A stretch of DNA of 14,773 nt, taken from Chloroflexia bacterium. GTDB lineage: Bacteria > Chloroflexota > Chloroflexia > Thermomicrobiales > JALYUS01. The DNA lies in NCBI GenBank assembly GCA_025924435.1, contig JAICIL010000083.1, forward strand, positions 1-14,773. The letters are read 5' to 3'. A model generated the notes under the pieces. It did no database searches. It saw only the letters and a program-made list of their open reading frames with translations, and had not been told where the DNA came from. Made by a program: the position numbers and the translations under genes. Positions within the stretch are counted from its first letter, which is position 1. The number at the start of each line of letters is the position of its first letter. This document shows, piece after piece, positions 13,278 through 14,773 of the stretch.

Positions 13278-14663
13278 ATGGCGGAACTTGATCTGGTCAT
13301 CCGTGGCGGCCGGATCGTCAACGCGGGCGGCGTCGCGGCGGCGGATGTCGGCATCGCGGGCGGCGCAATCGCGCAAATTGGCGGCGAGATGCGCGCCCCG
13401 CGCGAGATTGACGCGACGGGCCGGTTGCTCCTGCCGGGCGGGATTGACGCACATGTGCATCTCTCGTCGCCACCCGGTCGGGTGGAGCAGGAGCATCGCT
13501 GGGTGGACGACTTCACCAGCGGCTCCCGCGCCGCGCTCGCCGGGGGCATCACGACGCTCGGCAACATGACCTTCCTCGCCCCCGGCGAGACGCCGCTCGC
13601 CGGGCTGGCGCGCGAGGCCGCCGTCGCCCGCACGCAGACGATCGCCGACCTCTTCCTGCATCCCGTCCTCGGCGAGACGACAGCGGCGGTGCTGGACGAG
13701 ATTCCTCAATTGCTCGAAGCCGGGTGCAACACGATTAAGTATTTCATGTCCACGCCCACCTTCGACGGGCAGGTGCGCGGCTACGTCGAGGCGACCCGAC
13801 GCGCGGGCGCGAGCGACCTGCTCACCCTCATCCACTGCGAGGACGATGCGCTGATGGCGGACGCGGCGGCGCAACTGGCCGCCACCGGGCGGACATCGCT
13901 CCGCCATTACGCGGAGAGCCGCCCGGTAGTCTCCGAGGTGGTCGCGACGCAGCGCGCCATCGCCATCGCCGAGGCGACCGGCGCGCCCGTCTACATCGTC
14001 CATCTCTCGTCCGAGCGCGCGCTGGCGGTCTGCGCGGACGCCCAGGCGCGCGGCGTGCCGGTCTCCGTCGAGACGCGACCGTTCTATTTGCACCTGACGC
14101 GTGAGCGGCTGGAGGAAGCGGACGGCGCGAAGTACGTCGGGCAGCCGCCCTTGCGCGAGCGGCGCGACGTGGACGCGCTCTGGGCGGGCATTCAGCAGGG
14201 CGTCGTCAACACCGTCTGCACCGATCACGCGCCGTGGTCGCTGGCGGCGAAACTCGACCCCGCGCTGACGATCACGCGCCTGCGGCCCGGCGCGGAGAAC
14301 CTGCAAACGATGCTGCCGATGCTCTATTCCGAGGGCGTCCGCACTGGCCGCATCTCGCTGCGCCGCTTCGTGGAGGTGACGGCGACGAACGCCGCGCGGC
14401 TCTTCGGCCTCTACCCGCGCAAGGGCGCGATCGCGGTCGGCAGCGACGCGGACATCGTCCTCTTCGACCCGGAGCGGACGCGCACCGTGACGCGCGATAT
14501 GTTGCAATCGAACGCGGATTACTCGGTCTACGAGGGCTGGTCGGTCATGGGCTGGCCGGTCGCCACGTTGCGGCGCGGCGAAGTCGTCTTCCAGGACGAT
14601 ACCGTCACCGGCGCGCCGGGGAGTGGCGACCTCGTCCGCCGCGGCCCGACGGCGCTACTGTAG
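13278..14663 (+). CDS. Hydantoinase/dihydropyrimidinase-family cyclic amidohydrolase
   Basis: This 461-residue protein belongs to the amidohydrolase superfamily branch that opens cyclic imides or ureides (hydantoinase, dihydropyrimidinase, allantoinase). All binuclear-metal ligands are recognisable: H59 and H61 in DAHVHL, the carboxylated lysine K154 in NTIKYFMS, H186 in IHCED, H242 in IVHLSS, and D316 in CTDHAPW. The N-terminal beta-sandwich segment (DLVIRGGRIVNAGG) and the C-terminal GAIAVGSDADIVLFDP segment are also present, so the length is normal. The ATG at 13278 has GGGGGAAGGA just upstream; an earlier start at 13197 would add 27 residues ahead of the domain. It is divergent from the second transporter set. 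The usual dihydroorotase arginine after HxH is replaced by SerSer, so dihydroorotase activity is unlikely. The precise substrate is not determined. Confidence 0.9.
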   Translation: MAELDLVIRGGRIVNAGGVAAADVGIAGGAIAQIGGEMRAPREIDATGRLLLPGGIDAHVHLSSPPGRVEQEHRWVDDFTSGSRAALAGGITTLGNMTFLAPGETPLAGLAREAAVARTQTIADLFLHPVLGETTAAVLDEIPQLLEAGCNTIKYFMSTPTFDGQVRGYVEATRRAGASDLLTLIHCEDDALMADAAAQLAATGRTSLRHYAESRPVVSEVVATQRAIAIAEATGAPVYIVHLSSERALAVCADAQARGVPVSVETRPFYLHLTRERLEEADGAKYVGQPPLRERRDVDALWAGIQQGVVNTVCTDHAPWSLAAKLDPALTITRLRPGAENLQTMLPMLYSEGVRTGRISLRRFVEVTATNAARLFGLYPRKGAIAVGSDADIVLFDPERTRTVTRDMLQSNADYSVYEGWSVMGWPVATLRRGEVVFQDDTVTGAPGSGDLVRRGPTALL

Positions 14664-14676
14664 CGACATGTTGGTA

Positions 14677-14698
14677 GCGCGGGCGGTGGCCCCCGCGC
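14677..14698 (+). terminator. GC-rich hairpin after the hydantoinase-like gene
   Basis: GCGCGGG (14677-14683) pairs with CCCGCGC (14692-14698) around an 8-nt loop, starting 14 bases after the stop codon. There is no T-run. A further small stem, GGGGG (14710-14714) with CCCCC (14719-14723), follows. It may end transcription or be another dispersed repeat. Confidence 0.4.
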
Positions 14699-14773
14699 CG
14701 CGGACGCACGGGGGCGCACCCCCCCGAGCCGCGTGACAAGGCTAGAATAATGGCCCTGGCCCCCCCCCCACCC

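Noticed and set aside
13281..14663. Dihydroorotase as the identity of the cyclic amidohydrolase
   Set aside because: The arginine that follows HxH in dihydroorotases is replaced by SerSer, and the overall pattern fits hydantoinase or dihydropyrimidinase.

Overview
The window is GC-rich (roughly two-thirds G+C by eye). It holds two oligopeptide-type ABC importer gene sets, a small amide-hydrolase set, and a lower-GC type II restriction-modification (R-M) module between them. Both substrate-binding proteins are lipoproteins with Ala/Thr/Pro-rich linkers of about 55 residues after the lipidated Cys, and the intergenic gaps are full of long hairpin repeats. Together these suggest a Chloroflexota bacterium (Thermomicrobia-like), but that is an inference from style, not from a marker gene.

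Layout. On the minus strand, reading right to left from 4044: a lipoprotein binding protein (4044-2302), a DppB-type permease (2191-1265), a DppC-type permease (1138-239), and the first 29 codons of another gene running off the left edge (87-1). Its promoter lies at 4136-4108 and is flanked by three TGTACA sites. Next comes the R-M module: an amino-methyltransferase with a TSPPY motif on the plus strand (4295-5713), converging with an NgoMIV-like restriction endonuclease on the minus strand (6619-5735, TTG start). A second minus-strand set reads from 12987 leftward: a Tat-type lipoprotein binding protein (12987-11251), a DppB-type permease (11235-10291), a DppC-type permease (10122-9214), a gamma-glutamyltransferase-like Ntn hydrolase (9204-7567) and a creatininase-family amidohydrolase (7468-6686). 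Divergent from it, on the plus strand, is a hydantoinase/dihydropyrimidinase-family enzyme (13278-14663).

How they fit together. Each transporter set supplies a periplasm-facing binding protein and two membrane subunits, but no ATPase gene is visible. The second set also carries three enzymes that open amide or cyclic-amide bonds, so uptake and breakdown of a peptide-like or cyclic amide compound is the simplest reading; the substrate is unknown. The GGT-like protein lacks the usual residues that hold a gamma-glutamyl alpha-carboxylate, so it may be an acylase.

The R-M pair most likely targets GCCGGC. The NgoMIV systems I know use a C5-cytosine methylase; here the partner is of the amino-methylase type and should make N4-methylcytosine.

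Every internal operon gap longer than about 90 bp (five of five) holds a hairpin-forming repeat. Two of them (2206-2298 and 10149-10280) are long, related by a 9-nt period, and have nearly all their non-Watson-Crick pairs as G.T on the plus strand, which is opposite to the operons.
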